In this document: positions 33,189 through 44,329 of the stretch, in pieces
Numbering within the stretch: the first letter of the stretch is position 1
How the letters are laid out: each line of letters starts with the position of its first letter
Assembly (NCBI GenBank): GCA_905220665.1
Contig: CAJNAR010000020.1
Span: 207,804-271,803, forward strand
Source of the DNA: Albugo candida
Lineage: Eukaryota > Oomycota > Peronosporomycetes > Albuginales > Albuginaceae
Direction: 5' to 3'
DNA length: 64,000 nucleotides
Translations under genes and position numbers: made by a program
Notes under the pieces: model-generated
What the model saw: the letters and a program-made list of their open reading frames with translations, nothing else
What the model was told of the DNA's origin: nothing
Databases searched by the model: none

Positions 33189-33764
33189 TTGTTAGTTGAT
33201 AGGACTTTCAAGAGCAGTTGATATTTGAGTTGCTACCTAGTTTTTAATTTTGTTGTCTTGTTGTGTGAGTATAACATAAATCACCCCTTAGCGGAGTATA
33301 TTCCTAACCTTATTTGAACATAACGCACTTATTCCAAGATATACATTCTACGTACACAATAATATCAACGATCTTTACACATTACAAGAATATACTGCAA
33401 CAGGGGAGTCAGTTTCAGTATCAGTATTAGGGTCAGTTTCTCTGGGATTATTTCATTGACACCAGGACACCAAGGAATCTGTTCTGATTGTATGTCTGGA
33501 TTTTTCTTTGTTATTATTTCGGGCAGCGGAATCCCGTTAAGCTGAGTGATGTGTTTCACCGGCCACAAAGGGTTTCTGGGGTTCGGCCAAAAGGAGCAGA
33601 GTTTTATTTTAACCTACCTCTGGAGCACAAATATCAGATCTACCCTGCAATATAATCTATAGAATATAATTCACGATATAGATTGTCATGAGTGGCATAT
33701 TTCACCAAAATTCTACATATGACCGTCATAGTTAGTACTTGGTAGATGCATGCTATATTTTTTG

Positions 33765-33862
33765 ATGCAAATGGATCTGGATCTAAAATTTAGATTCAGA
33801 TCCAGATCTATTTAGGAAATAAACCCAACTCTCAGATCCAGATCCATTGGCCAAATGGATCC
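33765..33862. repeat. Related tandem/inverted repeats, right end of hAT
   Basis: CAAATGGATCTGGATCT, AGATCCAGATCTATTTAGGA and AGATCCAGATCCATTGGCCA units match the left-end repeat family. Confidence 0.75.
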
Positions 33863-33869
33863 AACTTTC

Positions 33870-35248
33870 GTCGCGACAAGGGCTGAAATGATAAATCCAG
33901 CACTACCCAGAAGTACGATAGTCAAAAAGGCTTTATCAGTAAAGTAATTCACGTTATAAGAAATAACTATCGAATTAGGTTTGTTACTCGCGCGAGACTG
34001 TGATACCTTAGGGTGCGAATGAAAGTTGGAATGCACATTCTTGGAACAGCTTGGTCTTAACAATCAAATACGTCTTTCCCGTTTCATTTCTCTTTTTAAA
34101 AATTGCTTAGTTTATTATTGCCGTTGCTTTCCGTCACCATCTCATCAAAGCGATCATTGATACAAGTTCAGAATCTACAAGTGCATAAAAATCGAAGGGG
34201 TACTTTTACGTGTACAAACTGTGTAAAACTTCACTAGTATGCTCTACCGCCACATATACCTCACATTTTTTCACCCGTAGTGTAATAACGCTTTCATGCG
34301 TCCACATCTACCACATAGTAGCCACTTGAACATGTCAACTCCACCTTGAGGGAAAGAAATAATTTAGAGCTTACTAGTTGTAGCACCCAAGTACAATAGT
34401 AATGCTGGGACTCTAAAAACCTTGCATTCATTCCTCGCCTAAAAAGCCCATCTGCAATGGCTCTCTTACGTCTAGTCATTACATGCAAGGATAATATCAT
34501 TTCAAATCATATTCTTCAGAGTCAGCTATATTCAACGTAAAAGGACCTAAACGCTTTACGACTGCTCTTATCTTAGTCTGATACGGTATTCGAATGCTCG
34601 GAAATTATCTCCGTATATCGACAAATGATCTCAATGAAGCGCGCAGCCAATCACCCTTCAGAAGGGCTGTAAGTTTATCCACCTTTTTAGATAAGAAACT
34701 GAACTTGTTCCGCCTTAAAAGCGTTCCCTATCCCTCTGCATGAGCAAAGCATCCTTTTTGTCTTTTCAACTTTTAAGTAGTTATCCACGATTAAATGCAG
34801 TACTTCACTCCATTTATTTATAAAGAGATTGTAAAACATAGAAGTGTTTCTATCATCAGACAATAATGCTTGAACAACCCCTCTTCTGAAGAAATTCATT
34901 CAACGACTTCCTGCATTCAGCACTGTGTTCGCGTAGACAGGAAAATATGTATCGGAAAGGCAGCACAGCAAAGCGCTAGGAGATTAAGCGCTCTAAATGT
35001 GTTTGAAAATCTGGAGTACAGCTCCATCTACTCCGGCGCTGACACAAGTACATAGTGAATATTGTTTTCTCTATAAATGTCCAGAATTTGATCCAGCTAT
35101 TATATCGTGCCGATATTACTCAATTTTATGCAGTACGCTATCGCAATGTATAGTCAAACCGCCAACGGCATTATTGTCAACTGGCTCACGTCGATAGAAA
35201 CTGGGTGATTTGCACCCAATCACCACATTCCAGTTATCTCGAACAATA
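33870..35248. other. Spacer before LCB2, nothing recognised
   Basis: About 1.4 kb of AT-rich sequence with only short frames on both strands, none with a recognised domain. The LCB2 promoter must lie in its right part. Confidence 0.4.
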
Positions 35249-36688
35249 ATGGATCATGTACCGTGGATGGCCGCGATGTTTTGCTATATACAAATCGCCA
35301 TTTTACTGACATTTGGATATATACGGGAGTTTTTTGGAAGTGTATCTGGTTATTCTCGCTATAAGTCTGCACCTACTAAACCTGGTTTTGCGAAATTGCT
35401 GTTATCATGGGAGAAGTTCTACACTAACCGCATTTATCACCGCACTCAAGATGTCTTCAATCGACCAGTGGCAAATGCACCTGGAGCGCATATTGATGTT
35501 ATTGAGCGCTACTCGAAAGACGGCAATAGAACGTTACAAAGAAAAGACGGATGTGTGAGAACATGTTTAAATTTAGGATCGTACAACTATCTCGGATTCG
35601 CAGATGATTGGATTAATATCTGCAGTGAAGATGTGTTCAAGGCTGTCACGCGCTTTGGTTTAGCGTCTTTATCATCGACTATGGAATTTGGCACAACCAC
35701 AATTCACCGTGAACTTGAAGAAGAATTTGCGAAGTTTATTGGAAAACCTGCCGCGCTTGTGTATAATATGGGATTTGCGACGAATGCTACTACCATTCCT
35801 GCATTGATGAGCAAAGGGAGCCTGATCATAAGTGACAGCTTGAATCATAGCTCTATAATTAATGGAGCAAGAGCTTCTGGTGCACATGTGGTAGTATTCC
35901 GTCATAACGATGCCGAACATCTTGAACATACTCTACGCATGAATATTGCCCGAGGGCAACCACGCACAAACCGAGCGTGGAAGAAAGTCATGGTGATGGT
36001 TGAAGGTATCTATTCCATGGAAGGTGAAATTGTACATCTACGTAATATCGTTGATGTGGTCAAGAAATATAAAGCGTACATATATGTTGATGAAGCTCAT
36101 AGTATCGGTGCTCTAGGGCGTACTGGGCGCGGGATCTGTGAATACGCTGGAGTAGAACCCAGCGAGATTGATATACTGATGGGTACCTTCACCAAAAGCT
36201 TTGCTGGGATGGGTGGGTATGTCGCCGCCTCAGAAGAAATCATCTCTTACATTCGTACTTCAAGCGCTGGATCTATGTATGCAGCAAGTCTATCCCCTGT
36301 GGTTGCACAGCAGATTCTAACTTCGCTAAGAGTAATTATGGGCACTGATGGAAGTGATTACGGGAAAAAAAAACTTGATAATCTCCGTGAGAACAGCAAT
36401 TATTTCCGACAGCAGCTGATCAACATGGGTGTTGTCACTTTGGGAAATTTCGACTCCCCAGTGATTCCAGTGATGCTATTCTGTTTATCAAAAATTCCTG
36501 AATTCTCGCGCCAGTGCTTGGAACGTAACCTGGCTGTTGTTACAGTTGGATTTCCTGCGACACCCCTTTTGCTGTCTCGCGTTCGTTTTTGCATTTCGGC
36601 AGCTCATACAAAAGAAGATCTCGATAAAGCTCTAAAACAAATTGAAGAAGTGAGTAGTAACTGCAATATTCAGTTTTTGAAGAGCTGA
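35249..36688 (+). CDS. LCB2: Serine palmitoyltransferase subunit 2 (LCB2)
   Basis: PLP-dependent catalytic subunit that condenses serine with palmitoyl-CoA, the first step of sphingolipid synthesis in the ER. A single 479-residue exon from ATG 35249 (the upstream TTG at 35210 is not a start). A membrane-anchor helix lies at residues ~8-26 (AAMFCYIQIAILLTFGYI). The alpha-oxoamine synthase core follows: CLNLGSYNYLGFA, STMEFGTTTIHRELEEEFA, SDSLNHSSIINGARASGA, IYSMEGEI, YVDEAHSIGALG and the PLP-lysine motif GTFTKSFAGMGGY. The C-terminus has FCISAAHTKEDLD. It is full length, apparently intact, and the only secure host gene between 12 and 58 kb. Its partner LCB1 is not in the window. Confidence 0.97.
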   Translation: MDHVPWMAAMFCYIQIAILLTFGYIREFFGSVSGYSRYKSAPTKPGFAKLLLSWEKFYTNRIYHRTQDVFNRPVANAPGAHIDVIERYSKDGNRTLQRKDGCVRTCLNLGSYNYLGFADDWINICSEDVFKAVTRFGLASLSSTMEFGTTTIHRELEEEFAKFIGKPAALVYNMGFATNATTIPALMSKGSLIISDSLNHSSIINGARASGAHVVVFRHNDAEHLEHTLRMNIARGQPRTNRAWKKVMVMVEGIYSMEGEIVHLRNIVDVVKKYKAYIYVDEAHSIGALGRTGRGICEYAGVEPSEIDILMGTFTKSFAGMGGYVAASEEIISYIRTSSAGSMYAASLSPVVAQQILTSLRVIMGTDGSDYGKKKLDNLRENSNYFRQQLINMGVVTLGNFDSPVIPVMLFCLSKIPEFSRQCLERNLAVVTVGFPATPLLLSRVRFCISAAHTKEDLDKALKQIEEVSSNCNIQFLKS

Positions 36689-38265
36689 AATGGCTTATCC
36701 TTACTTTAAGCCAAACTCTATAAACGAACATATGATTGCTTTTTTTCGAATGCTGCTTTCGAATACCTCTACCTTACCTGGAATGAATGTAATTAATCGT
36801 TAGCCTTGCTTTCTTAATCGTTTTGATAGTACGCAGGATGGTTTCCTGGCCTTACCAATGTGAGAGTTGTCTCGGAATTTTTATCTTTTGATAGACTATG
36901 TGTTTTATATCATTTTAGCTAAAGCGCAATTTTCAGGTGAAAGCACGTTCACGTTAATTGACCCTCTCGTGGCGATTCCCGAGTTGACGATGATATACAT
37001 GAGGGAGGATCTTTAAAATACACTACACTTTGATCAACTTAATGAATGAATTTAATAACCGATTTATCAGCTACTTTGGTACATCGTTGCTGCTGATTGC
37101 AATCCAGAACGAGATTTCAACTCGAATAATACCGTCGTTGCAGAAGTCAGTTTTATCGCAAGCAAGTAATAATGTTTTCATGTACAAGCCATGAATTCAA
37201 CTTTTTTGTACCGTACGTTATACCTTTCTTTGTTGTCATACCGTAGATTTTAGCATCAATGAGAAAGCATCATCCTTTCACATCCTTACAAGCATCTCTG
37301 GCACGATACGATAGATGCCATAGTTATCTAATCATGCTCATCTCTTGCAAACTAAACCACAATTCTTACGTTATCAACGTATACTACAATGAACTAAATA
37401 ATTCTATGACAGCACACCATAACTCCAGGCTTTTTTTGTAACATACCGCAGAATACAGCCTTTTTGCAACCGCATAGTTGCGAGTTGATTAATTATCAGA
37501 AATCCGGAGTTGGCATGCTGTCCCCGCAGCATTCTGGAGACAGATTTGTATTTCTCCTCTTTTCTAGAACATACCATAGTTCGTACCCTTTTTTCTAGAC
37601 ACTCGTATTTGAATCCCCTTCATAATATAATCACTGCATGCCTCACCTTGTCGTAAACATTTACTTGACCTCTTTGTAAAAAATCTACGTATCATATCAA
37701 ATAGTTCACGCTTATTCATCCTTCACAATATTTTAATACATCTTTTGAGTTTGTGCTGGAAATATCCACAAAAGGGAAAAACCTATCTGGTTCATACCAT
37801 AACTGGGCAATCAAACAAAAGAAGCAGAAAGGGAACACAACAAAAACGCTTGTCATAAGAATAATGGAAATGATGGTATGGTATTGTATAAAGTAGGAAA
37901 CTCTCCGAGAATCTAACAGCGGAACAGCAGGTTTTTTTTAAGTGAATACCTTCATTCCTCCTACTTGTTACAAAGGATCATGATTTTTTTGGTAGATAGA
38001 TTCAATTTCTCTTCTACGTTTAGCAAAAATTGGTGAGTACTAAGGATGGTAACATTGAGTGATGTCCGTTTTCTCTATTTCACCACCGAAACACTATCAG
38101 ATCTATTCCGTTTACCTCTGCTATTTTGAGGAAGTGTTCTTTTCACATATCTTATACTCAAACACAAGAAGTACATTTTCAAGATGCATATAAATATATG
38201 GCGGCAGCAGAAGTTGTGGTAAGAAAAAAAACGCCCCCATCAACATCCTTTCACCACCCGTCAGC
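36689..38265. other. Gene-poor AT-rich DNA
   Basis: About 1.6 kb downstream of LCB2. Frames are short (up to ~60 codons), on both strands, without recognisable motifs. Confidence 0.45.
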
Positions 38266-38712
38266 TTGTTTATCGACCACAGCACTCGACAAGTGATCCA
38301 AGATACGAAAACCTTGTTTACTTTTCGGGTTCTGGAATTGGCCTCTTTCATGATGAGTGCTGATATACTTTTTCTCGGGACAGAAATAAGCGCCATTGCT
38401 CTGTTGCACTATGCTGTTGATCCATCTACCATTCCATTTTCTCTGGTAATCATTTTCCATAGACTTTCATTAACAAAGGTATAAGACGATGTTATCGCAC
38501 CTTCTAGCTATGCACAAGATAGAATGAGTTGTTTGAAACTGAGATTATTCCAGTTCATGCGTGCTGTGTTCTCTAGCTATAATTCAATGGTAAAACGTAC
38601 TATCAGCATATTCATTGAGGCGGATACGTGCATCTGGGGCGGTGTAACCACACCTTGGACATTTCTCCTAGAGAAGGTGTATCAGAGCTTTCGACTTCAC
38701 GCCACAAAATGA
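38266..38712 (+). CDS. Possible membrane-protein fragment
   Basis: Two plus frames, 38266..38484 and 38524..38712. The first is hydrophobic (VLELASFMMSADILFLG, TEISAIALLHYAV, TIPFSLVIIFHRLSL) and ends at a possible donor GTATAAG. The second reads KLRLFQFMRAVFSSYNSMV and FIEADTCIWGGVTTPW. They might be exons of one membrane protein or a decayed piece. An opposing minus frame (38396..38121) is about as long, so coding status is weak. Confidence 0.25.
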
Positions 38713-40556
38713 CTTCCACTGTATTGTGTCAATTTTAAGAAACCCAATAAGCGATAAAACCTTTTATATCGAATGATTTCAGTCCACCACGAGTGGATTA
38801 AACCGATGCGTGGACCAGTAATAATAGATAGAATCATGACCTCGATAGAGCTATAGTAGATTGTCCCTGACTTCTACAGTTACTTTTATGCGTATTCGGT
38901 CAAATTAGAGCACGATGAGCCACTATAATCGATACGAAGTGTGTTTTTGCAAGTTCATGTATGCGTGGTGGAGAGCCAAAAGCAATGGTACAGCGCTATC
39001 ACAATCTCTATAAGCCTTCAAAGGAGCGCAAAAAGGTCTTGAAACGGCTAGAACCCCACATATTGCGACGGGACGGATCAACGAAATTGCTTGCTCCGGA
39101 TAAATTTGCAGAAAGCTAGACGCTGTAATACGAAATGTGACTAACGTGACACGATATTGCTAGATGAAAAAATTATCGTACTACAATCATCATCTTCTTA
39201 CACCTTCGTCGAATTGAGATATTTACAACTTATAATACTTTTGTTCGACTATGTGACGCGCGGGCAAGTTAGGATGGAGTGGAGAATCTATGAAAATTGC
39301 TATTCAAGGAACAAGACGACATGAATGTCGAGCAATTACGAAGACCAACAGAGAACTGGTTACAGCCTAGATTGGGCACAACGCATCACTTATGCTCGGT
39401 CGATAGGAGTTTGTGAAATGGAAGCACCCTTCAAATTGCTACAAATTTTAGCCGACTGACGGAAAGGCGACCACTACCTGTCGTCTTTAACAATGGAGAA
39501 GCTTGGAAGATCACGTTGGGGCTAGAAGATTTTCGCGTGGGATTGATAACGATACCTTGCATTAGTATCGTTGTAATCCCAGCCTATCGTGAGCGTTGGA
39601 GGTCTAGAGTGTTCTTTCCTAGACAATGACTTTTTTTGCTGTACCTAGAGTTTTCTTTTCTATAAAAATTGGTCCGAACGCCTTTCTGTACGAGTGAATG
39701 TCTTAAGATGTACCGAATTGAGAGAAATAGCTGGAACTTTGTAGAAGGATCCACATCGTGAATTTATTACTTTCTCAAGTGTCTTTTATGCTGAAAAATG
39801 ACGTGGCATACTCTATTTCTTGCCATCATTAAAATAATATGCACTTGCCTGTGCACTTCATCTTCGTCGAGTGTCAATGCGCAGCACATCGTACACTTCA
39901 GTCGAACTGTTGAAATTTCCTGTTTCTTTTGCCCGATTCCGGACTAGCCACTTGTAAATATTGGACTCCACAAGATATTAATGAAACAACGGCAAAAAAA
40001 TTGGATCAATACCATTCATTCTGAGTCATAAACCGAAATGTGAAACGAAACACTTACCATTGCGGCTACAATAAAAGAAATGAGCGTGGTAGCAAACACG
40101 TGAACGTTTTGCACACTGCGTAATAAGGGCTTCTTATACACATTTTAGTTTCGGGACAGTCTTCTCAATAGTCCAGGGTTGTTCTATTAGCGACTAACGG
40201 CGTGTGTGCAGCTGGATAAGACCTCGATTATTCCAAGAGTAGTTCTTTATGTAGGAAAATCTCTCGTTTTTATCAATAAACGGATAATGATGCAAGCACA
40301 TGCAGACTGCTTGACGGATTTTCTACATGGTGACTAGAAGCCTTTGTATCAAGCGATGAGGCTTTTTTTTAGTCTGATTGAAGATTTGGATGGTGTTGCA
40401 GGTAGTAAGCAAGCATTGATATGATGTAAATTTCTACTTTCTTCCCAGCTTCAAGCATAACAAAGCTCGGAACTACTCAGATGTCGATGCGATAGTTCGA
40501 GAGACCGAAGAATTGAAGAATTGAAGAAAGCATGAAGCTTTGAGCATTTTCTGTAG
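38713..40556. other. Gene-poor DNA
   Basis: About 1.8 kb without a supportable gene; only short frames interrupted by many stops on both strands. Confidence 0.45.
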
Positions 40557-41700
40557 TTGATGACTGTGATGGAAGTTTTAGAAGGTGCTGTTGAGTACCT
40601 AGTCGTCAACAATATCGTGCAATACGCATCAAAAGACAAGAGGGACACACTGATGTCGAAGGCTGATGCACACAGAACAGAATATTTACAGCATGTTAGG
40701 ATCGGTGCATTTTGCCAAAGCTTAAGCATCGTAACGAAGAAGTGCCTGTCGAGAAATGTGGCGAATGTCGCTCGAGTACTGTGATTTCGAGAGACTCGAA
40801 GGTGTCACGACTGTGGTGATGCTGGTCATTTGAAAGCGACATGTCCTAATCAAAGTATCCAAATGTCAATAGGTGAAGCTAACATCAACTTGGCGAGATC
40901 TCAGCTCAAGATATCGGCCAAACGGTTGCTGTAGATTGACCAGTGGATCAAGTCGTAAGTGTTACAGCGATTAGGCGGGGTAAGAAGATGTCCAAGACGC
41001 CAAAGGTGTGTGTATCGAGCTCAACTTAGACGAGGTGACTATAAGCCAAGTAGGCACTGTAACAATGCGGGCCTCTAAGGGTGCCACGGTACAGACTATG
41101 AAACTTACCGAAGTATTTTTTTGCGGTCAGACTTGCTCCCAATTTGGTACACCCACCACGTACCATGACGATGAACGTTACATATTTTCCTTCGACTTTT
41201 CGTCGACCTTCATTGTACTACCGTGGAGAGAGATTATTTCGTACTACAGTTTCAGTTATCATACTGAACCATCGAACACGTTTGAATTGCTCTGCAAACG
41301 CACATGGCAAGCAGAGAAAAAATCGACACTCCACTCAAGATATTGGATCGAAAACCCTTTTTGACCGAATTAGTGCAATTATTTTTTTGGATCTCAAAGA
41401 TCGCAAGGCGCCAAGAGACAGGCTTGGGATTCGCTATATCATCAATTTTGCGGATCACAAGAGTAATTAATCGAACCTTCTTCTCGGCCGCACCAAGGAT
41501 AAAGTGGTCAAATAATTAAAAATTTATGAGTTTCGTCGAGAAGCGCTTAGCTGTCGAATTCCCGGATTCCCGAATTCCCGGCTTGTGTAACAGCTATGGT
41601 GATGAATACGATAATGTCGATTTCTTAGCGAAAGTCTGGCGTCGCTTCTCAGCGTAGTAAGGCATGAAACCAAGCCAGTAATGACAAGGCGGAGCGTATG

Positions 41701-41728
41701 CACCGCGCCATATATATATGGCGCGGTG
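41701..41728. repeat. Perfect 28-bp palindrome
   Basis: CACCGCGCCATATA followed by its exact reverse complement, with an (AT)n centre and GC-rich arms. It lies inside the Copia C remnant and could extrude a hairpin. Confidence 0.95.
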
Positions 41729-41750
41729 TAAGTTTTTTAAAGCTGTTTCC

Positions 41751-41788
41751 ACTCAGTCCCACTCAGTCCCACTCAGTCCCACTCAGTC
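41751..41788. repeat. 10-bp tandem repeat, about four copies
   Basis: ACTCAGTCCC repeated three times and a fourth ACTCAGTC, starting 22 bp after the palindrome. Confidence 0.95.
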
Positions 41789-43149
41789 TTCGGGTCGATG
41801 CGGTTTAACATGCTGCATACGTGCTGAAAAGTTCGACTTTGAATGCTGATATCGATGGATATCACCAATCGAGATCCTTACGAACACGAGACCTACACTA
41901 ATGAGGTTGTGCCTTAATTTGTCCAGGTTCGGTCTACAGAGATACGAAGAAGAACAATTTTTTGAAGCATGATCAACGTGTTCTACTCGTTTGTATTGGT
42001 GATTGCATTTTAGACTATCAATAATTTTTACTCAAGGACCGCATCGTAATCACAACGCAGCATATACGCGATTTATGACTCCGACAAAGACCACAATGAA
42101 TTACTGCTGCATTGAAAGCTTAGTTTTTACCAAAACGCGAGTGCGGATGACATTGTCTGCGACCAGAAAAATGCAAAGACGTCGATAGCTCGCAGGTGCT
42201 CAAACCAAGCCACTATGGAAAAGAGAGCATCCAGTGACAAGATCGATACAAAAGTAATCAGCTGGCAAAGAGACGTATATCAGACGATGGAGGTTTCCCT
42301 GGAGTGGTGAACAGCGTGATAGGCCTGGAGATTATATTATTGTGATGAAAGTCAGAGCGTGGGCAATTCAAAATCGTAAGAGGCTATACAAGATGCAATT
42401 CAAGCTTTGAAGAGTAACCAAGCGTCGAAAATGGTGGTGAAACTATTTAATGCAATCGAATTAGATAATAAATGGGTGTCGAAGATAAAACGTGATGCAG
42501 ATGGAATTGTAGAGCGCTGCAAAGCCGTTTGGTCGCATGTGGAAATCAAAAAGTGTTTGGTCGTGACTACAGCGTTACTTTCGAAGCTGTGATGCAGATG
42601 CAACGTAGAATTAAGATCGCATGATGAGGATATGGGGACCGGTTACAGCATGGATATATAACTAGCGCATATGTCCCAGAGACAAGCAACATGACATGTC
42701 GCTAGAATTGAAAAAGTGCTTCATGGCTCCGAAAGTGGGAAGACTCTGGTCGGGATTGCTGCATAGAAGCTTCTGTCCCTAAGATTTGCACAGTGTCTTA
42801 CATACATGTGTGTTCACTGGAAGAGAGATGATAAACGTGCTATATTTGTGGTGGGTTACGTCGGCAATTGGGAAACGCCTACTGGACCATTGCAAATCGA
42901 TGCTTTTTTTTAGTGAATTCGAGAATTACTCTGAAAAACTCTAACATTGATGCCGGAAATGAACGAGTGTTATCGAACTGGCTATATGATATCTCCAGAA
43001 AGTGTCGAGATAAAAAAGGCTCCAAGGGAGCACATTGGTACAACTGGAGTAACATTTCGGTCTCAGGGATCAGATTCTGATCGAACCAAGTAAAGAAGCC
43101 AACTACATGAGTCTATGCGATCCGTGCCATATTGTACTAGAGGGGTAAC

Positions 43150-43347
43150 TGTTGGAAACCGCATCTACATCTACTGAATACAGCGACGTTAAGTTGAAGA
43201 TCTTCACTGATGGAAGACCACGATCACGTGAAGAGTCGTATAAAGTGAAAGGTCGAAAGAGAAACATAAGATAGGCTGCTAGGGAGTTCTCAATATACCT
43301 TTTAATCAGCAAGTCTTTGTGTGTTATCTTTTGTACGGTTTCTAACA
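43150..43347 (+). repeat. 5' LTR of Copia D
   Basis: 198 bp, TGTTGGAAAC ... GTTTCTAACA, with inverted ends TGTTGGAAA/TTTCTAACA. Highly similar to 48237..48417. Confidence 0.92.
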
Positions 43348-43363
43348 GGGTTATGAGCCCAAA
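43348..43363 (+). promoter_or_regulatory. Putative tRNA-Met primer-binding site, Copia D
   Basis: GGGTTATGAGCCCAAA begins at the first base after the LTR. Its reverse complement GGGCTCATAACCC is a 3-bp stem closing a 7-base CTCATAA loop, i.e. a CAU-anticodon arm of a methionine tRNA. Confidence 0.65.
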
Positions 43364-44222
43364 TACCCAGAGACTACGCGGTGCTACGCGACCTCTTCGA
43401 CACTCAAGGCAAATATATTCATCTTTAGAGTCCTAGAGTGACGGAGATAAACACAATGAATCAAAGATTGGACATGCGGGGACTCCCATACACTGAAATG
43501 TAAATGACTGGATGTGGCGAGGAAACCTTATTAGACCAGATCGCTATTGGCGAAGAGTGCAACGACGTAAGCTGGAACGACGAAGAGAAGGGCGAATTCA
43601 AGAAAAAGCAAGCCAAAATTAAAATTCTTATCCAAGGATCACTCAATGAAACTTGCGAAACAAGTGATGATGAAAAGTACCGACACGGAGATGTGGACTG
43701 AGCTCGTATCGATCTACGAGGGCAAGACAAATCCTGCTATGACTGCGCAGAAGGTGTATCGCTTGCAGGGCGAGCTACACAGGACTCATCTACGTGGAAA
43801 AGGAAACGTACGGAGCCATAGCTAAAAACTTTTCGATATCAAGAATCAACTTGCAGATTTATGATCACCCGTAAATGACTTGTAGATGGTGGATCGCATG
43901 TTAAGAAGTCTTCCGTCATAGGCGTGCTATGATGAATTAAGGCGTAAAGTGTTATTCAGCACGAACATGGCAAAATACACATCGGGACTGCTTCGAGAGA
44001 TGATACTTACCGCAGAATCAAGAAACAAAGACTGGGGAAACCATGCTTTCGGCAACAAGCAACGAGAAAAGACCAGTATACGCAAGGCGAAACTCAGCAC
44101 GGCAAGAAGACATATGACTATGCTGACTAAAAACCAGGAGCAAGAATTGGAACTGGTGGCTGCTTTCATTGCGGTGGGGATCATTTCAAACGTGATTGTC
44201 CAAATTTGGAAGGAATATTAAC
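43353..44222 (+). pseudogene. Copia D gag remnants with zinc knuckle
   Basis: ATG at 43353 (inside the primer site) opens MSPNTQRLRG. Later fragments read DQIAIGEECNDVSW, KIYEGKTNPAMTAQKVYRL (shifted, near 43710) and LLREMILTAESRNKDWG. A CCHC knuckle GCFHCGGDHFKRDCPN lies near 44160-44210. The frame is broken repeatedly. Confidence 0.75.
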
Positions 44223-44329
44223 GGAAAATTAAACCATGCTCGTTCGGGTGAACAAAAGGTAGCGACACATGAAGTCAAAGAAAATCCAGATGATGATCGT
44301 AAAAATACACAGAAGCGCGAAATTGTGAT

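Larger units (their letters stand above)
30869..33866 (-). mobile_element. hAT-type DNA transposon inserted in Copia B
   Basis: About 3 kb carrying a hAT transposase on the minus strand, with related GGATCTGGATCT/AGATCCAGATCC repeats at both ends. Exact termini are not fixed: GGGCTG occurs just outside both ends (30863 and 33882 areas) and could be part of a worn 8-bp target duplication. No continuation of Copia B was recognised beyond it. Confidence 0.65.
40557..43100 (+). mobile_element. Decayed Copia element C (internal region)
   Basis: Plus-strand fragments in Copia order. The gag end carries a CCHC knuckle (CHDCGDAGHLKATC, ~40805-40846). The protease-linker region (QVGTVTMRASKGATVQTMKL) is at ~41050-41110. 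The integrase start (FLDLKDRKAPRDRLGIRYI then NFADHKSN) is at ~41385-41465. RT pieces are at 42407-42590 (NKWVSKIKRDADGIVERCKA) and 42715-42905, with TQC-like RFAQCLTYMCVHWKRD and a ruined catalytic box GYVGN. Many stops. LTRs not found. Copia D follows at once at 43150. Confidence 0.75.

Noticed and set aside
30863..33890. GGGCTG at both sides of the hAT as a confirmed target duplication
   Set aside because: Only 6 bp match and the terminal repeats do not align cleanly to those borders, so it is mentioned but not claimed.
38121..38396. Minus-strand 91-codon frame as a gene
   Set aside because: Opposes a plus frame of equal quality; no motif or splice evidence on the minus strand.
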